A stretch of DNA of 64,000 nucleotides from Methylobacterium amylolyticum (GCF_030700245.1 NZ_JAUYZI010000019.1:48046-112045); one strand, 5' to 3'. Shown: positions 39,067 through 48,797, counted from the first letter of the stretch. The notes: generated by a model from the sequence alone, not told the origin. A program made the numbers and translations.

Positions 39067-40290
39067 ATGAGCGAGGATCAGGCCAACTCCCCCCGCGAGG
39101 GCGCGCTCGCCGGCCTCAAGGTGCTCGACATCGGCACCTTCATCGCCGCCCCCTTCGCGGCGACCCTGATGGCCGAGCACGGCGCCGAGGTGCTCAAGAT
39201 CGAGCTTCCCGAGGTCGGCGACCACGCCCGCCGGCTCGGCACGCCGAGCGAGGCCGGCGACACCTTCGTGTGGCTGAGCGAGGCCCGGAACAAGCGCTCG
39301 GTGACCCTCGACCTGCGCAAGCCCGAGGGCGTGGCGCTGTTCAAGGACCTCGTCGCCAAGGCCGACATCGTCTGCGAGAACTTCCAGGCCGGCACCCTGG
39401 AGAAGTGGGGGCTCGGCTGGGACGTGCTGTCGGGGGTCAACCCGCGCCTGATCCTGCTGCGCATCTCCGGCTACGGGCAGACCGGCCCCTACGCCAACCG
39501 GCCCTGCTTCGGCCGCATCGCCAACGCCTTCGGCGGCATCTCCTTCCTGTCGGGGGAGGCCGACCGGCCGCCGGCCCAGCCCGGCTCGGCGACGCTGTCG
39601 GACTACATGGCCGGCCTGTTCGGCGCCTACGCGGCGCAGCTCGCCCTGCGCGCCCGCGACCGGGACGGACAGGGCCAGGTCATCGACGTCGCGCTCTACG
39701 ACGGCATCTTCCGCATCCTCGACGAGGTCGCCCCGGCGTTCCAGAAGGGCGGCTACGTGCGCCGCCGGGACGGGGCCGAGACGCCGATCGTCGTGCCGCA
39801 CAGCCACTACCCGACCGGGGACGAGCGCTGGATCGCCATCGCCTGCACCAACGACCGCATCTTCGGGCGTCTCGCCCGCCTGATGGACCGGCCGGACCTG
39901 ATCGACGACCCGCGCTACGCCACCAACGGCGCCCGCCTGAAGAACCGGGGGGCGGTGAACGGCATGATCGCCGACTGGACCGCGACGATGACCCGCGACG
40001 AGGCGCTCAAGCGCTGCTCGGACGCCGAGGTGCCCTGCGGTCCGGTCTACGGGATCGACGAGATCTTCGAGGACCCGCACTACGCCGCCCGCGGCAACAT
40101 CCTACGAGTCGAGGATCCGCGGGTCGGCGAGATCGCCATCCCCAACGTCGTGCCCACGCTGACCGGCACCCCCGGCGCGGTGCGCTGGCTGGGCCCGCGC
40201 CTCGGCGAGCACACCGAGGCGGTCTACGGCGCGTGGCTCGGCCTCAGCCCGGAGCGGATTGCGGACCTGCGCGCGCGGGGGATCGTCTAG
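39067..40290 (+). CDS. Class III (CaiB/BaiF) CoA-transferase
   Basis: This 407-residue enzyme moves CoA between carboxylic acids. The N-terminal GLKVLDIGTFIAAPFAATLMAEHGAEVLKIE and the catalytic aspartate (Asp179 in LSDYMAGLFG) are intact. The interlocked-ring dimer family has formyl-, succinyl- and dicarboxylate-specific members. It lies between the BKACE gene and the GntR gene, and could activate the acid that the neighbouring lyases cleave. A second family member lies at 41831. Confidence 0.93.
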   Translation: MSEDQANSPREGALAGLKVLDIGTFIAAPFAATLMAEHGAEVLKIELPEVGDHARRLGTPSEAGDTFVWLSEARNKRSVTLDLRKPEGVALFKDLVAKADIVCENFQAGTLEKWGLGWDVLSGVNPRLILLRISGYGQTGPYANRPCFGRIANAFGGISFLSGEADRPPAQPGSATLSDYMAGLFGAYAAQLALRARDRDGQGQVIDVALYDGIFRILDEVAPAFQKGGYVRRRDGAETPIVVPHSHYPTGDERWIAIACTNDRIFGRLARLMDRPDLIDDPRYATNGARLKNRGAVNGMIADWTATMTRDEALKRCSDAEVPCGPVYGIDEIFEDPHYAARGNILRVEDPRVGEIAIPNVVPTLTGTPGAVRWLGPRLGEHTEAVYGAWLGLSPERIADLRARGIV

Positions 40291-40297
40291 GTTCCCG

Positions 40298-40987
40298 ATG
40301 ACCCAGCCGATCGCCCAGGCGCTCAGCGCACGGCTGCGCGACATGATCCTCGCGGGGGAGTTCCGCGGGGGGCAGCACCTGCGCGAGGTCCAGCTCGCGC
40401 AGATGTTCGGCGCCTCGCGCACCCCCGTGCGGCTGGCGCTCGCCGCCAACGAGAAGGACGGGCTGCTCGCCTACAGCCCGAACCGCGGCTACGTGGTGCG
40501 CCCGTTCGACCCCGGCGACATCGCGGGCGCCTTCGAGATGCGGGCGCTGATCGAGGGACTCGCCGCCCGCAAGGCCGCCGAGCGGGGGCTGTCCGACGAG
40601 GCGTTGCGCCGGATCGCCGAGGCCATCGACACGGTGGCACGGGTGCTCGCCACCGACGAGGCGCTCGACGACGGCGCCCGAGAGGCGTGGCGCACCCACA
40701 ACGCGGTTTTCCACCGCACGATCATCGAGAGCGCCGACAACCGGTTCATCGCCCCGACCCTGCAGACCGTGCAGCGCATCCCGTCGGTCTACCCGCCGGT
40801 GCTCGCCTCCTACGACCCAGCGCTGCTGCGCAAGTACAACGACCACCACCGGGGCATCCGCGACTGCATCGTCGCCCGCCAGGGCGTGCGGGCCGAGTTC
40901 CTGATGCGCGAGCACGTCACCGTGGCGGGGGAGGACATCCGCGCCTCCCTCCACCCCGCCCCCGAGCTCGCCGGAGCCGCCGAATGA
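40298..40987 (+). CDS. GntR-family regulator with FCD domain
   Basis: This 229-residue repressor-type protein has an N-terminal winged HTH (residues 5-70: LREVQLAQMFGASRTPVRLAL) and a helical FCD ligand domain with FEMRALIEGLAARKAA and the usual metal-site histidines (FHRTII, HHRGI, REHV). The ATG at 40298 is chosen, 7 bp after the CoA-transferase stop. It probably responds to an acid or CoA intermediate and binds the TTGCATGCAA sites at 38009 and 38083; that is inference. Confidence 0.92.
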   Translation: MTQPIAQALSARLRDMILAGEFRGGQHLREVQLAQMFGASRTPVRLALAANEKDGLLAYSPNRGYVVRPFDPGDIAGAFEMRALIEGLAARKAAERGLSDEALRRIAEAIDTVARVLATDEALDDGAREAWRTHNAVFHRTIIESADNRFIAPTLQTVQRIPSVYPPVLASYDPALLRKYNDHHRGIRDCIVARQGVRAEFLMREHVTVAGEDIRASLHPAPELAGAAE

Positions 40988-40998
40988 CCGGCTCCGGC

Positions 40999-41694
40999 TC
41001 AGGCCGCGTGGAAGGTCGCGAAGCCCGCGACCGGCTCGCGCTCGGAGTGCAGGGCGTTGGCCGGCTCGTCCGGGTCGCGGTAGCCCAGCGCCATCCCGCA
41101 CACGACCGTCTCGTCCTCCGGCACGCCGACCTCGCGGCGCACGATCCCTGGATAGCTCGCGATGGCCGCCTGCGGGCAGGTGTCGAGGCCGGCAGCCCGG
41201 GCCGCGATCATCAGGGTCTGGAGGAACATCCCGTAGTCGAGCCAGCTCCCCTGTTCGAGGTCGCGATCGATCGTGAACACGAGGCCGACCGGCGCGCCGA
41301 AGAAGGCGTAATTGCGCCCCCGCTGCCGCAGCGAAGCCTCCCGGTCGCCGCGCGCGACGCCGGTCAGTTCATAGAGCTGCCAGCCGACCCGGCGGCGGCG
41401 GTCGAGATAGGGCGCGCGCCACGTCCGCGGATAGTATTCGTACTCCCGCGCTTCCGGCTCGCCCGCGAAATGGGCCGCCGACAGGGCGGCGGTCAGGCGC
41501 GCCAGCGCTGGCCCGGTCAGCACGTGCAGCTTCCACGGCTGGATGTTGCTGCCGCTCGGCGCCCGGCTCGCGAGCGCCAGCAGCCGCTCGACCAGCGCCG
41601 GCTCGACCGGCCGGTCGAGGAAGCCGCGCACGCTGCGCCGGCCCTCGATCGCCCCCGCCACCGCCTCGAAACCCACCGCCGCATCCCGGGCCAT
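40999..41694 (-). CDS. Nitroreductase-family FMN oxidoreductase
   Basis: This 231-residue protein has the nitroreductase fold signatures: RRSVRGFLDRPVEPALVERLL, RAPSGSNIQPWKLHVLTG, FLQTLMIAARAAGLDTCPQAA and CGMALGYRDPDEPAN. These bind FMN and NAD(P)H. Its physiological substrate is unknown; in this setting it might reduce an enoate or nitro group. It points left against the GntR gene (11 bp apart) and is divergent from the second CoA-transferase. Confidence 0.9.
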   Translation of the reverse strand: MARDAAVGFEAVAGAIEGRRSVRGFLDRPVEPALVERLLALASRAPSGSNIQPWKLHVLTGPALARLTAALSAAHFAGEPEAREYEYYPRTWRAPYLDRRRRVGWQLYELTGVARGDREASLRQRGRNYAFFGAPVGLVFTIDRDLEQGSWLDYGMFLQTLMIAARAAGLDTCPQAAIASYPGIVRREVGVPEDETVVCGMALGYRDPDEPANALHSEREPVAGFATFHAA

Positions 41695-41830
41695 CCGCGC
41701 CTCCGTTCCGCGCGCCGCCGATCGGGAGGCGCTTGTCGGATCTCGTAAAAGGACATACCGTCGTTACGGAAGTTTTGCAGGCATGAATTGCGTATTCCGG
41801 CGCTAGATCGGATGCGCAGCGAGGAAACGC

Positions 41831-43081
41831 ATGAGTAATATCCCTGACGTCGACGGCGTCCAGGACGGCGGGAAGCCTCTCGCCGGGTTCAAGGTCCTGG
41901 ACGTCTCGAATTTCCTGGCCGCACCGATGTGCTCGATGTTCCTCGCCGATTTCGGCGCGGACGTGCTGAAGGTCGAGCGCCCGCAGCACGGCGACGAGGT
42001 CCGGCACTGGGGCGAGAACCGCGACGGGGTCGGGCTGTACTACAAGGTCCTGAACCGGGGTAAGCGGTCGATCACCCTGGACCTGCGGACGCCGTTCGGC
42101 GCGGAGACGGTCAAGCGCCTCGTCCAGGACGTCGACGTGATCGTCGAGAACTACCGCACCGGCACCCTGGAGAAGTGGGGGCTCGGCTACGACGTGCTCG
42201 CCGCGATCAACCCGCGGCTGATCATGACCCGGGTCACCGGCTGGGGGCAGACCGGCCCGCACCGCATGCGGCCGGGCTTCGGCACGCTGGCGGAGGCCTA
42301 TGCCGGCTTCGTGGCGATCAACGGCGAGCCGGACCGGCCGCCGCTCCTGCCGGGCTTCGGGCTCGCCGATTCCACCACCGGCCTCATGGCCGCGTTCCTC
42401 ACCGTGACGGCGCTGCACGAGGCCCGGCGCAGCGGGCGGGGCCAGGTGATTGACCTCGCCATCTACGAGACCCTGCTGACCCTGCTCGGGCCGCAGGTCG
42501 TCAACTACGACCAGCTCGGCCTCGTCCAGCAGCGCTCGGGCTCCCGGCTGCCGTTCACCGCGCCGCGCAACACCTACCGGACGCGCGACGGGCAGTACGT
42601 GTCGATCGCCGGCAGCGCGCAATCGACCTTCGTGCGGATCTGCGACGCGCTCGGGGTGCCGGATCTCGTGGCCGACCCGCGCTTCGCGACCAACCGCGCC
42701 CGCCTCGTCAACGCGGCGGTGCTCGACGAGCATCTCCAGGCCGCGATCGAGCGGTTCGACCGGGACGACCTGCTCGCCCGCTTCGTGGAGATCGGCGCCA
42801 CCGCAGCGCCGGTCAACACGGTGGCCGACATCGTGGCCGACGCGCATATCGGCGCGCGCGAGAACATCGTGACCCTGGACGATCCCGAACTCGGCGGGCC
42901 GCTGCGGATGCAGAACGTCGTCGGCAAGCTGTCGCGCACGCCCGGGGCGATCGCTGCGCCGGGACCGCGGCTCGGCGAGCACAACCGCGCGGTGCTGATC
43001 GACCAGCTCGGCTACACGGAGGACGAGCTCGCCGCCGCGGGGATCGACCTCCCCGAGCCCGGCCGGGCGGCGGCGGAGTAG
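41831..43081 (+). CDS. Class III (CaiB/BaiF) CoA-transferase
   Basis: This 416-residue homologue of the enzyme at 39067 has the N-terminal GFKVLDVSNFLAAPMCSMFLADFGADVLKVE and catalytic Asp180 (GLADSTTGLMAAF). The two are clearly paralogous across their lengths but differ in the specificity regions. It is the first gene of a rightward run with a LIV-type importer, HMG-CoA-lyase-like and malyl-CoA-lyase-like genes, so it is a good candidate for activating the substrate carried by that importer. Confidence 0.93.
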   Translation: MSNIPDVDGVQDGGKPLAGFKVLDVSNFLAAPMCSMFLADFGADVLKVERPQHGDEVRHWGENRDGVGLYYKVLNRGKRSITLDLRTPFGAETVKRLVQDVDVIVENYRTGTLEKWGLGYDVLAAINPRLIMTRVTGWGQTGPHRMRPGFGTLAEAYAGFVAINGEPDRPPLLPGFGLADSTTGLMAAFLTVTALHEARRSGRGQVIDLAIYETLLTLLGPQVVNYDQLGLVQQRSGSRLPFTAPRNTYRTRDGQYVSIAGSAQSTFVRICDALGVPDLVADPRFATNRARLVNAAVLDEHLQAAIERFDRDDLLARFVEIGATAAPVNTVADIVADAHIGARENIVTLDDPELGGPLRMQNVVGKLSRTPGAIAAPGPRLGEHNRAVLIDQLGYTEDELAAAGIDLPEPGRAAAE

Positions 43082-43133
43082 GCGCCGTGCCGCGAGACCT
43101 CACACAGGGCCCGGCCCGCGCGGGAGCGGCGGC

Positions 43134-44003
43134 ATGAACGCCCCGGTGCTCGAACTCCTCGTCGGCGGCGTGCTGCTCGGCGGGCTCTACGCGCTGATGG
43201 CCGGCGGCCTGAACCTGATCTTCGGGGTGATGCGCGTCGTCAACTTCGCCCACGGCGAGTTCCTGGCGATCGGCGCGCTGGTGACCGTCTCGCTGGTGGC
43301 CGGCGCCCAGGCGCCCTACTGGGTCGCCCTGATCGTGGTGCCGGCCGGCGCTGCGCTCGCCGGCCTCGTCCTCCAGACCTTCGTGATCCGCCGCCTCGCC
43401 GACGCGCCGCTGATCATGTCCCTGCTCGCCACCTACGCCGTCTCGACGGTGCTGGTGAACGCCGCGATCCTGATCTGGGGCGGCGGCTACCGTGGGCTGC
43501 CGGGCGTGCTGTCCGGCTCCGTGCGGGTGGCGGGCGTCGACGTCTCCGTCGCCCGGTTCACCGCCTTCCTCGTGGCGATCGGCACGAGCCTCGCCGTCTG
43601 GATCTTCCTGCGCAGCACCCGCACCGGCCGCGCCATCCGCTCCGTCGCCCAGGCGCCGGAGCTGGCGATCATCTCCGGCATCTCGGTCGAGCGGGTCCGC
43701 AACATCACCTTCGCCCTGGGCTCGGCGATGGCCGGGCTCGCCGGGGTGCTGATGGCGCCGACCTTCGCCTCCGACGCGCAGCTCGGCTCGCGCTTCCTGA
43801 TCAAGGCGTTCGCGGTGATCATCGTGGGCGGCATGGGCAGCTACCCCGGGGCGATCGCCGCCGCGATGCTGCTCGGGATCCTCGAAGTGTTCGGCGGCTA
43901 CGCCTTCGGGCAGGTGATCGGCTCGGCGCTGCTCTACCTCGTGATGCTGGCGGTGCTCCTAGTGCGGCCCCGGGGCCTGCTCGGCGTGGGGGCGCGGATA
44001 TGA
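43134..44003 (+). CDS. Branched-chain amino acid-type ABC permease (LivH family)
   Basis: The 289-residue inner-membrane protein has about eight hydrophobic helices and LivH motifs GGLYALMAGGLNLIFGVMRVVNFAHGEF and a C-terminal FAVIIVGGMGSYPGAIAAAMLLG. It starts 52 bp after the CoA-transferase. Its last codons overlap the LivM-type gene (ATGA). In this setting the importer is more likely for an organic acid or aromatic compound than for an amino acid. Confidence 0.93.
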   Translation: MNAPVLELLVGGVLLGGLYALMAGGLNLIFGVMRVVNFAHGEFLAIGALVTVSLVAGAQAPYWVALIVVPAGAALAGLVLQTFVIRRLADAPLIMSLLATYAVSTVLVNAAILIWGGGYRGLPGVLSGSVRVAGVDVSVARFTAFLVAIGTSLAVWIFLRSTRTGRAIRSVAQAPELAIISGISVERVRNITFALGSAMAGLAGVLMAPTFASDAQLGSRFLIKAFAVIIVGGMGSYPGAIAAAMLLGILEVFGGYAFGQVIGSALLYLVMLAVLLVRPRGLLGVGARI

Positions 44004-45025
44004 GGATCCCGCTGCTCATCCTGGCGCTCGGTGCGGCGCTCGCAATCCTGCCGTTCGTCGGCAGCGAGTACGCCCTGTCTTTCACCGTCCAGCTCCTGAT
44101 GTTCACGGCGCTGGCCTATTCGTGGAACATCATCGGCGGCTACGCGGGCTACACCCATTTCGGGCAGGTCGCGTTCTTCGGGCTCGGCGCCTATGTCGGG
44201 GCGCTGCTGATCGGCGCCGGCTGGCACTGGCTGCCGGCCGCGGGGGCGGCTTCGCTCGCGGCGGTCGTGTTGGCCCTCGTCCTCGGCGGCGCGATGCTGC
44301 GGCTCAAGGGCTCGTTCTTCGCCATCGGCATGTACGGGCTCGCCCGCGTCGGCGAGAACTTCGCGCTCGGCTTCGACGGGATCACCCAGGGTGGCACCGG
44401 CCTCTACCTGACCCCGGCCGACCTGAAGCCGATCTACGCCGCGCTCGCCGTCATCGCCCTGGCGCTGATCTACGGCACGCACCGGCTCGACAATGCCCGT
44501 TTCGGCCTGCAACTCCTCACCATCCGCGAGGACGAGACGGCCGCCGAGGCGCTCGGGGTGCGCACCACCCGGCTGAAGATCGCCGCGTTCATGATCTCGG
44601 CGGCCGCGCCCGGCGCGGTCGGCGCCCTGTACGCGACCTACCTCGCCTTCATCGACCCGGCCACCGCCTTCGCGCCGATGACGGAGTTGACCACCATCGC
44701 GATGGTGCTGCTCGGCGGGCTCGGCACGGTGCTCGGCCCGCTGGTCGGCGCGGTGCTGCTCTCGGTGGTCAACGAGCTGCTGTGGTCGCGCTTCCCCGAA
44801 CTCTACCTCGGGCTCGTCGGGGTGATCATCCTGGGCGCGGTGCTGTTCATGCCCCGCGGCATCGTCAACGCCGTCGCCCGGCGCCGCTGGCGCTGGTCTG
44901 CGGCTCCCCGGGCCGGCCTGCGCCGGCTCGCCGACGCCGTGCCGGCCGCCGACACCGGCCGGCGCGCCCTACCGGAGACCGCGCCCGCCCCGCGCGCGCC
45001 GGACGTGAGCGTGCGATCGACATGA
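44000..45025 (+). CDS. Branched-chain amino acid-type ABC permease (LivM family)
   Basis: The 341-residue protein has many hydrophobic helices and LivM motifs (YSWNIIGGYAGYTHFGQVAFFGLGAYVGA, LLGGLGTVLGPLVGAVLLSVVNELLW). The C-terminal 45 residues are polar, Ala/Arg/Pro rich and probably cytoplasmic. The start overlaps the LivH-type gene and the end overlaps the LivG-type gene, so all three are coupled. Confidence 0.92.
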   Translation: MRIPLLILALGAALAILPFVGSEYALSFTVQLLMFTALAYSWNIIGGYAGYTHFGQVAFFGLGAYVGALLIGAGWHWLPAAGAASLAAVVLALVLGGAMLRLKGSFFAIGMYGLARVGENFALGFDGITQGGTGLYLTPADLKPIYAALAVIALALIYGTHRLDNARFGLQLLTIREDETAAEALGVRTTRLKIAAFMISAAAPGAVGALYATYLAFIDPATAFAPMTELTTIAMVLLGGLGTVLGPLVGAVLLSVVNELLWSRFPELYLGLVGVIILGAVLFMPRGIVNAVARRRWRWSAAPRAGLRRLADAVPAADTGRRALPETAPAPRAPDVSVRST

Positions 45026-45786
45026 GCGCCCCGGCCATTCTTGATCCGCACGCGGACCAACGCCCCGCCGGCGTCGCGCCCGGCCGCGACGACATCCTCG
45101 TCGTCGACGGCGTCTCCAAGCGCTTCGGCGGCCGCGTCGCCCTCGACGCGGCGAGCCTCACTGTCGCCCGCGGCTCGATCACCGGCGTGATCGGACCGAA
45201 CGGGTCGGGCAAGTCGACCCTGTTCAACATCGTGGCCGGCGCGCTGAAGCCCGACGGCGGCGCCGTGCGCATCAACGGGCGCGACACCACCCGCCACAGC
45301 CCCGCGCAGATCTGCCGGGAGGGGGTGGGCCGCACCTTCCAGATCAGCCGGCTGTTTGCCGAGATGACGGTGCTGGAGAACCTCGTCGCCATCGCCCACG
45401 GCAAGTCCGACGTTCAGGCCGTGGAGCGCGCCCGCGAACTGCTCGACTTCCTCGAGATCACCGCCCTGCGCGACCGGTGGGGCTCGGAACTGTCCTACGG
45501 CCAGCGCAAGCTCGTGGAGATCGCCCGCGCACTGATGCTGGAGCCGACCCTGATGCTGCTCGACGAGCCGTTCGCGGGGATCAACCCGCGCCTCCAGAAC
45601 CGGATCGTCGAGCATCTCGACACCCTGCGCCGGGACGGCCTGACCCTGTTCTTCATCGATCACGAGATGCGCATCGTGCTGGAGGTCTGCGACGAGCTGT
45701 ACGTGCTGGCCGAGGGCCGGGTGATCGCCCGCGGCGACCCCGAGGCCGTGCGGGCCGACCCCGCCGTCGCCGAAGCCTACTTCTGA
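45022..45786 (+). CDS. ABC transporter ATP-binding protein (LivG family)
   Basis: This 254-residue ATPase has Walker A GPNGSGKST, Q-loop FQISRLF, signature LSYGQRKLVEIARAL, Walker B LMLLDEPFAGINP and switch IDHEM. It starts by an ATGA overlap with the permease gene. The LivG-specific INPRLQNRIVEHL segment is present. It pairs with the LivF-type ATPase three genes downstream. Confidence 0.94.
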   Translation: MSAPAILDPHADQRPAGVAPGRDDILVVDGVSKRFGGRVALDAASLTVARGSITGVIGPNGSGKSTLFNIVAGALKPDGGAVRINGRDTTRHSPAQICREGVGRTFQISRLFAEMTVLENLVAIAHGKSDVQAVERARELLDFLEITALRDRWGSELSYGQRKLVEIARALMLEPTLMLLDEPFAGINPRLQNRIVEHLDTLRRDGLTLFFIDHEMRIVLEVCDELYVLAEGRVIARGDPEAVRADPAVAEAYF

Positions 45787-45795
45787 GGCGCCCCC

Positions 45796-46743
45796 GTGCT
45801 GCGGCTTCCCGAACGCGTCCAGGTCGTCGAGGTCGCCCCCCGCGACGGCCTCCAGAGTCTCGGCGCGTGGGTCGAGACGGACGCGAAGGTGGCGATGATC
45901 GACCGCCTGAGCGCGGCGGGTTTTCCCGTGATCGAGGTCACCGGCTTCGTCCATCCCCGCTTCATCCCGGCGCTCAGCGACGCCGAGGCGGTCTGCGCCC
46001 GCATCGCCCGGCGGCCGGGCACGGTCTACCGGGCGCTCGTGCCGAACGTCCGCGGCGCCGAGCGGGCCCTGGGCTCGGGTCTCGACGAGTTGCTGGGCCT
46101 GATCACCGTCGGCGAGACCTACCTGCGCAAGAACCAGAACATGACGCCGGACGAGGCGGTGGCGCAGGCCGCCGCCTGCTTCCGCCTCGCCGACGCGGCG
46201 GGTGTCGGCTTCGTCATGGCGGTGGGCGTCGCCCTGTGGTGCACCTACGAGGGGGCGATCCCCGAGGCGCGGGTGCTCGCGCTGATCGCGCGCCTGCGCG
46301 ATGCCGGCATCCGGCGCTTCTACGTCGCGGGCTCGGCCGGGCTGGAGGATCCGCGCCAGGTCGGGCAGTTGTTCGCGCGGCTCGGCGACGCCCATCCGGA
46401 CTGCACGTTCGGCTATCACGTCCACGACATGGCCGGGATGGCGTCGGCCAACGTGCTCGCCGCCCTCGATGCCGGCGCCGCGTTCGTCGAGGGCGCGGTC
46501 TGCGGCATCGGCGGCGGGGTGGCGATGGGGACGCGGGCGGCGATCGGCAACGCGCCGACCGAGGATCTCGTGGCGTGGCTCGACGCGTGCGGCGTCTCCA
46601 CCGGCCTCGACCCCCGCGCGGTCCAGGCCGCGGCCCGCGACGTCGCGGGGATCCTGGGAATCGAACCGCGCAGCCGCGCCGCCGCGGGTCTCACCCGCTG
46701 GGACACCCTGGACCACATGGGCGCCGCCCCGACGGCCGCTTGA
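45796..46743 (+). CDS. HMG-CoA lyase-like protein (DRE-TIM), active-site Cys absent
   Basis: This 315-residue protein starts with GTG. It has the DRE-TIM metal site: Arg16-Asp17 (APRDGLQ), His208-x-His210 (YHVHDMAG) and Asn252 (IGNAPTED). The usual HMG-CoA lyase loop GLGGCPxA reads GIGGGVAMG here (residues 237-245), with Gly in place of the catalytic cysteine and two extra residues. It is therefore probably a lyase for another 3-hydroxyacyl-CoA or an impaired enzyme. It is inserted between the LivG and LivK-type genes. Confidence 0.85.
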   Translation: MLRLPERVQVVEVAPRDGLQSLGAWVETDAKVAMIDRLSAAGFPVIEVTGFVHPRFIPALSDAEAVCARIARRPGTVYRALVPNVRGAERALGSGLDELLGLITVGETYLRKNQNMTPDEAVAQAAACFRLADAAGVGFVMAVGVALWCTYEGAIPEARVLALIARLRDAGIRRFYVAGSAGLEDPRQVGQLFARLGDAHPDCTFGYHVHDMAGMASANVLAALDAGAAFVEGAVCGIGGGVAMGTRAAIGNAPTEDLVAWLDACGVSTGLDPRAVQAAARDVAGILGIEPRSRAAAGLTRWDTLDHMGAAPTAA

Positions 46744-46787
46744 GCGACGAAGCCCGCCGCGACGCGGGATCGAAGGGAGGATCGAGG

Positions 46788-47987
46788 ATGACGGGACCGG
46801 TACGGGTGGGGCCGACGCGCCGCGGCGCGACGGCGGGTCTGATCGGCCTCGCGGCGGCGGGCTGGGCCGGCCGGACCGCGGCAGCCGAGCCCCTGCGCAT
46901 GGGGGTGGCGCTCTCCCAGAGCGGCAACCTCGCCGACTCGGGCGAGCTGTTCAAGCGCGGGATCGACCTGTGGCGGGAGGACGTCAACGGGCGCGGCGGT
47001 CTGCTCGGGCGCCCCGTCGACATCGTCGTCTACGACGACCGCAGCGATCCGGCGACCGCCGCCCGGCTCTACGAGCGGCTGATCACCAACGACAAGGTCG
47101 AGCTGCTGCTCTCACCCTGGGGCTCGGCCTCCTGCGCCACCGCGAGCGCGGTCGCCGAGAAGCACAAGCGGGTGTTCGTCAACGCGGGCGGCGCCTCCGA
47201 GGCGATCCACCTGCGCGGCTTCAAGTACGTGTTCCAGTCGGCGCCCGCGATCTCGGCCTACGTCGCGGGCGTCGCGCCGGTGTCGAAGGCCCACGGCTTC
47301 AAGACGCTGGCCATCGTCTCGCGCGACTACCCCGCCGCCCGCGACATGACCAAGGCGCTCGACAAGATCGCCGCCGAGCACGGCCTCAAGATCGAGATGA
47401 CCGAGTATTTCCCGGCCGGGACGACCGACTACTCGTCGAGCATCGCCCGGGCCCGGCAGCTCAACCCCGACATCTGGATCGGGGTCGGCTATCCGAACGA
47501 GGCGATCGAGATGGTCCGGCAGTTCCGGGCGGTGAACTACCTGCCCAAGGCATTCATCCACAACGGGCCGGCCCAGGACGACTTCGTGGCCGCCACCGGC
47601 AAGGACGGCGAGTACGTGATCGCCATCTCCCTCTACGAGCCCGTGCTGAAGACCGAGGGCAATGCCGGGTTCGTGGCCGCCCACAAGGCCCGCTACAAGT
47701 CCGAGCCCGGCTACTACGCCGCCTTCGCCTACCAAGGTGCGACGGTGCTGGAGCGGGCGGTGGCCAAGACCGGCAGCCTCGACCAGGACAAGATCCGCGA
47801 GACGCTGACCACCTTCGAGACCGACAGCGTGATGGGCCACCACAAGGTCGATCCCAAGACCTACGTCCAGATCGGCCTGAAGGGTCTCCTCGACCAGATC
47901 CGCGGCGGCAAGCGCGAGATCATCTGGCCGGACGACCTGAAGACCGCCGACGCCGTGCTGCCGATGCCCGCCTGGGACAAGAGATGA
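46788..47987 (+). CDS. ABC transporter substrate-binding protein (LivK/Peripla_BP_6 type)
   Basis: The 399-residue protein has an N-terminal signal with twin arginines (TRRGATAGLIGLAAAGWAG), perhaps Tat-dependent, cleaved near TAAAE. The mature part is a type I periplasmic binding fold (LRMGVALSQSGNLADSGELFKRGIDLWREDVNGRGG). It captures the ligand for the LIV-type permeases. The end overlaps the LivF-type start (ATGA). Confidence 0.92.
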   Translation: MTGPVRVGPTRRGATAGLIGLAAAGWAGRTAAAEPLRMGVALSQSGNLADSGELFKRGIDLWREDVNGRGGLLGRPVDIVVYDDRSDPATAARLYERLITNDKVELLLSPWGSASCATASAVAEKHKRVFVNAGGASEAIHLRGFKYVFQSAPAISAYVAGVAPVSKAHGFKTLAIVSRDYPAARDMTKALDKIAAEHGLKIEMTEYFPAGTTDYSSSIARARQLNPDIWIGVGYPNEAIEMVRQFRAVNYLPKAFIHNGPAQDDFVAATGKDGEYVIAISLYEPVLKTEGNAGFVAAHKARYKSEPGYYAAFAYQGATVLERAVAKTGSLDQDKIRETLTTFETDSVMGHHKVDPKTYVQIGLKGLLDQIRGGKREIIWPDDLKTADAVLPMPAWDKR

Positions 47988-48760
47988 GCGCGGGGCCCGC
48001 CGGCACCGGCGCCCCCCTCGAGATCGAGGGCCTCACGACGGGCTACGGCGACGTGGCGGTGGTGCGCGAGGTCACGATGGCCTTTCCCACCGGGCGGATG
48101 AGCGCGATCATCGGCTCCAACGGGGCCGGCAAGTCCACGGTGATCAAGGCGGCGGCGGGACTGCTGCCGGTCTGGTCCGGCCGGGTGCGCGTCGGCGGCG
48201 CCGACGTGACCCGCGAGGCGGCCCACCTGCGGCTCGGGCGCGGCATGGCCTACGTGCCCCAGGGGCGCATCGTCATCCCCGAGATGAGCGTGCGCGACAA
48301 CCTCGAACTCGGCGCGCACATCCTGGGGGGCGACCGGGCGCGGATCGACCGGGCGATCGAGCGCCTCGTCGCCCTGTTCCCGATCCTCGGACAGCGGTTG
48401 CGCCAGCAAGCGGGGACGATGTCGGGGGGCGAGCAGCAGATGCTCGCCATCGCCCGCGCGCTGATCACCGACCCGACGACGATCATCCTCGACGAGCCAT
48501 CGCTCGGCCTGTCCCCGAAGCTCGTGGACGTGGTGTTCGAGAAGCTCACCGAGATCAGCGCGGCCGGGCTCACCGTGGTGATGGTCGAGCAGAAGGCGTC
48601 CCGCGCGCTCGCCGTCGCTCACCGGGGCTACGTGATGCACGGGGGCCGGGTCGCCTACGCGGGCGAGGCCGCCGCGCTGCTCGCGAACGAGAACGTGAAG
48701 CGCCTGTTCCTCGGCGAGGTGCCCGAGGAGCTGGAGCGCGCCGCCGAGACCGCCGCCTGA
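47984..48760 (+). CDS. ABC transporter ATP-binding protein (LivF family)
   Basis: This 258-residue ATPase has Walker A GSNGAGKST, Q-loop PQGRIVIPEMSV, signature MSGGEQQMLAIARAL, Walker B IILDEPSLGLSP and the switch residue replaced as VEQKA (usual for LivF-type proteins). It completes the LIV-type importer. The next gene starts 37 bp downstream. Confidence 0.94.
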   Translation: MSAGPAGTGAPLEIEGLTTGYGDVAVVREVTMAFPTGRMSAIIGSNGAGKSTVIKAAAGLLPVWSGRVRVGGADVTREAAHLRLGRGMAYVPQGRIVIPEMSVRDNLELGAHILGGDRARIDRAIERLVALFPILGQRLRQQAGTMSGGEQQMLAIARALITDPTTIILDEPSLGLSPKLVDVVFEKLTEISAAGLTVVMVEQKASRALAVAHRGYVMHGGRVAYAGEAAALLANENVKRLFLGEVPEELERAAETAA

Positions 48761-48797
48761 ACGCCGAGCCGCCATCCCCGAACGCCGATCGAGAGAA

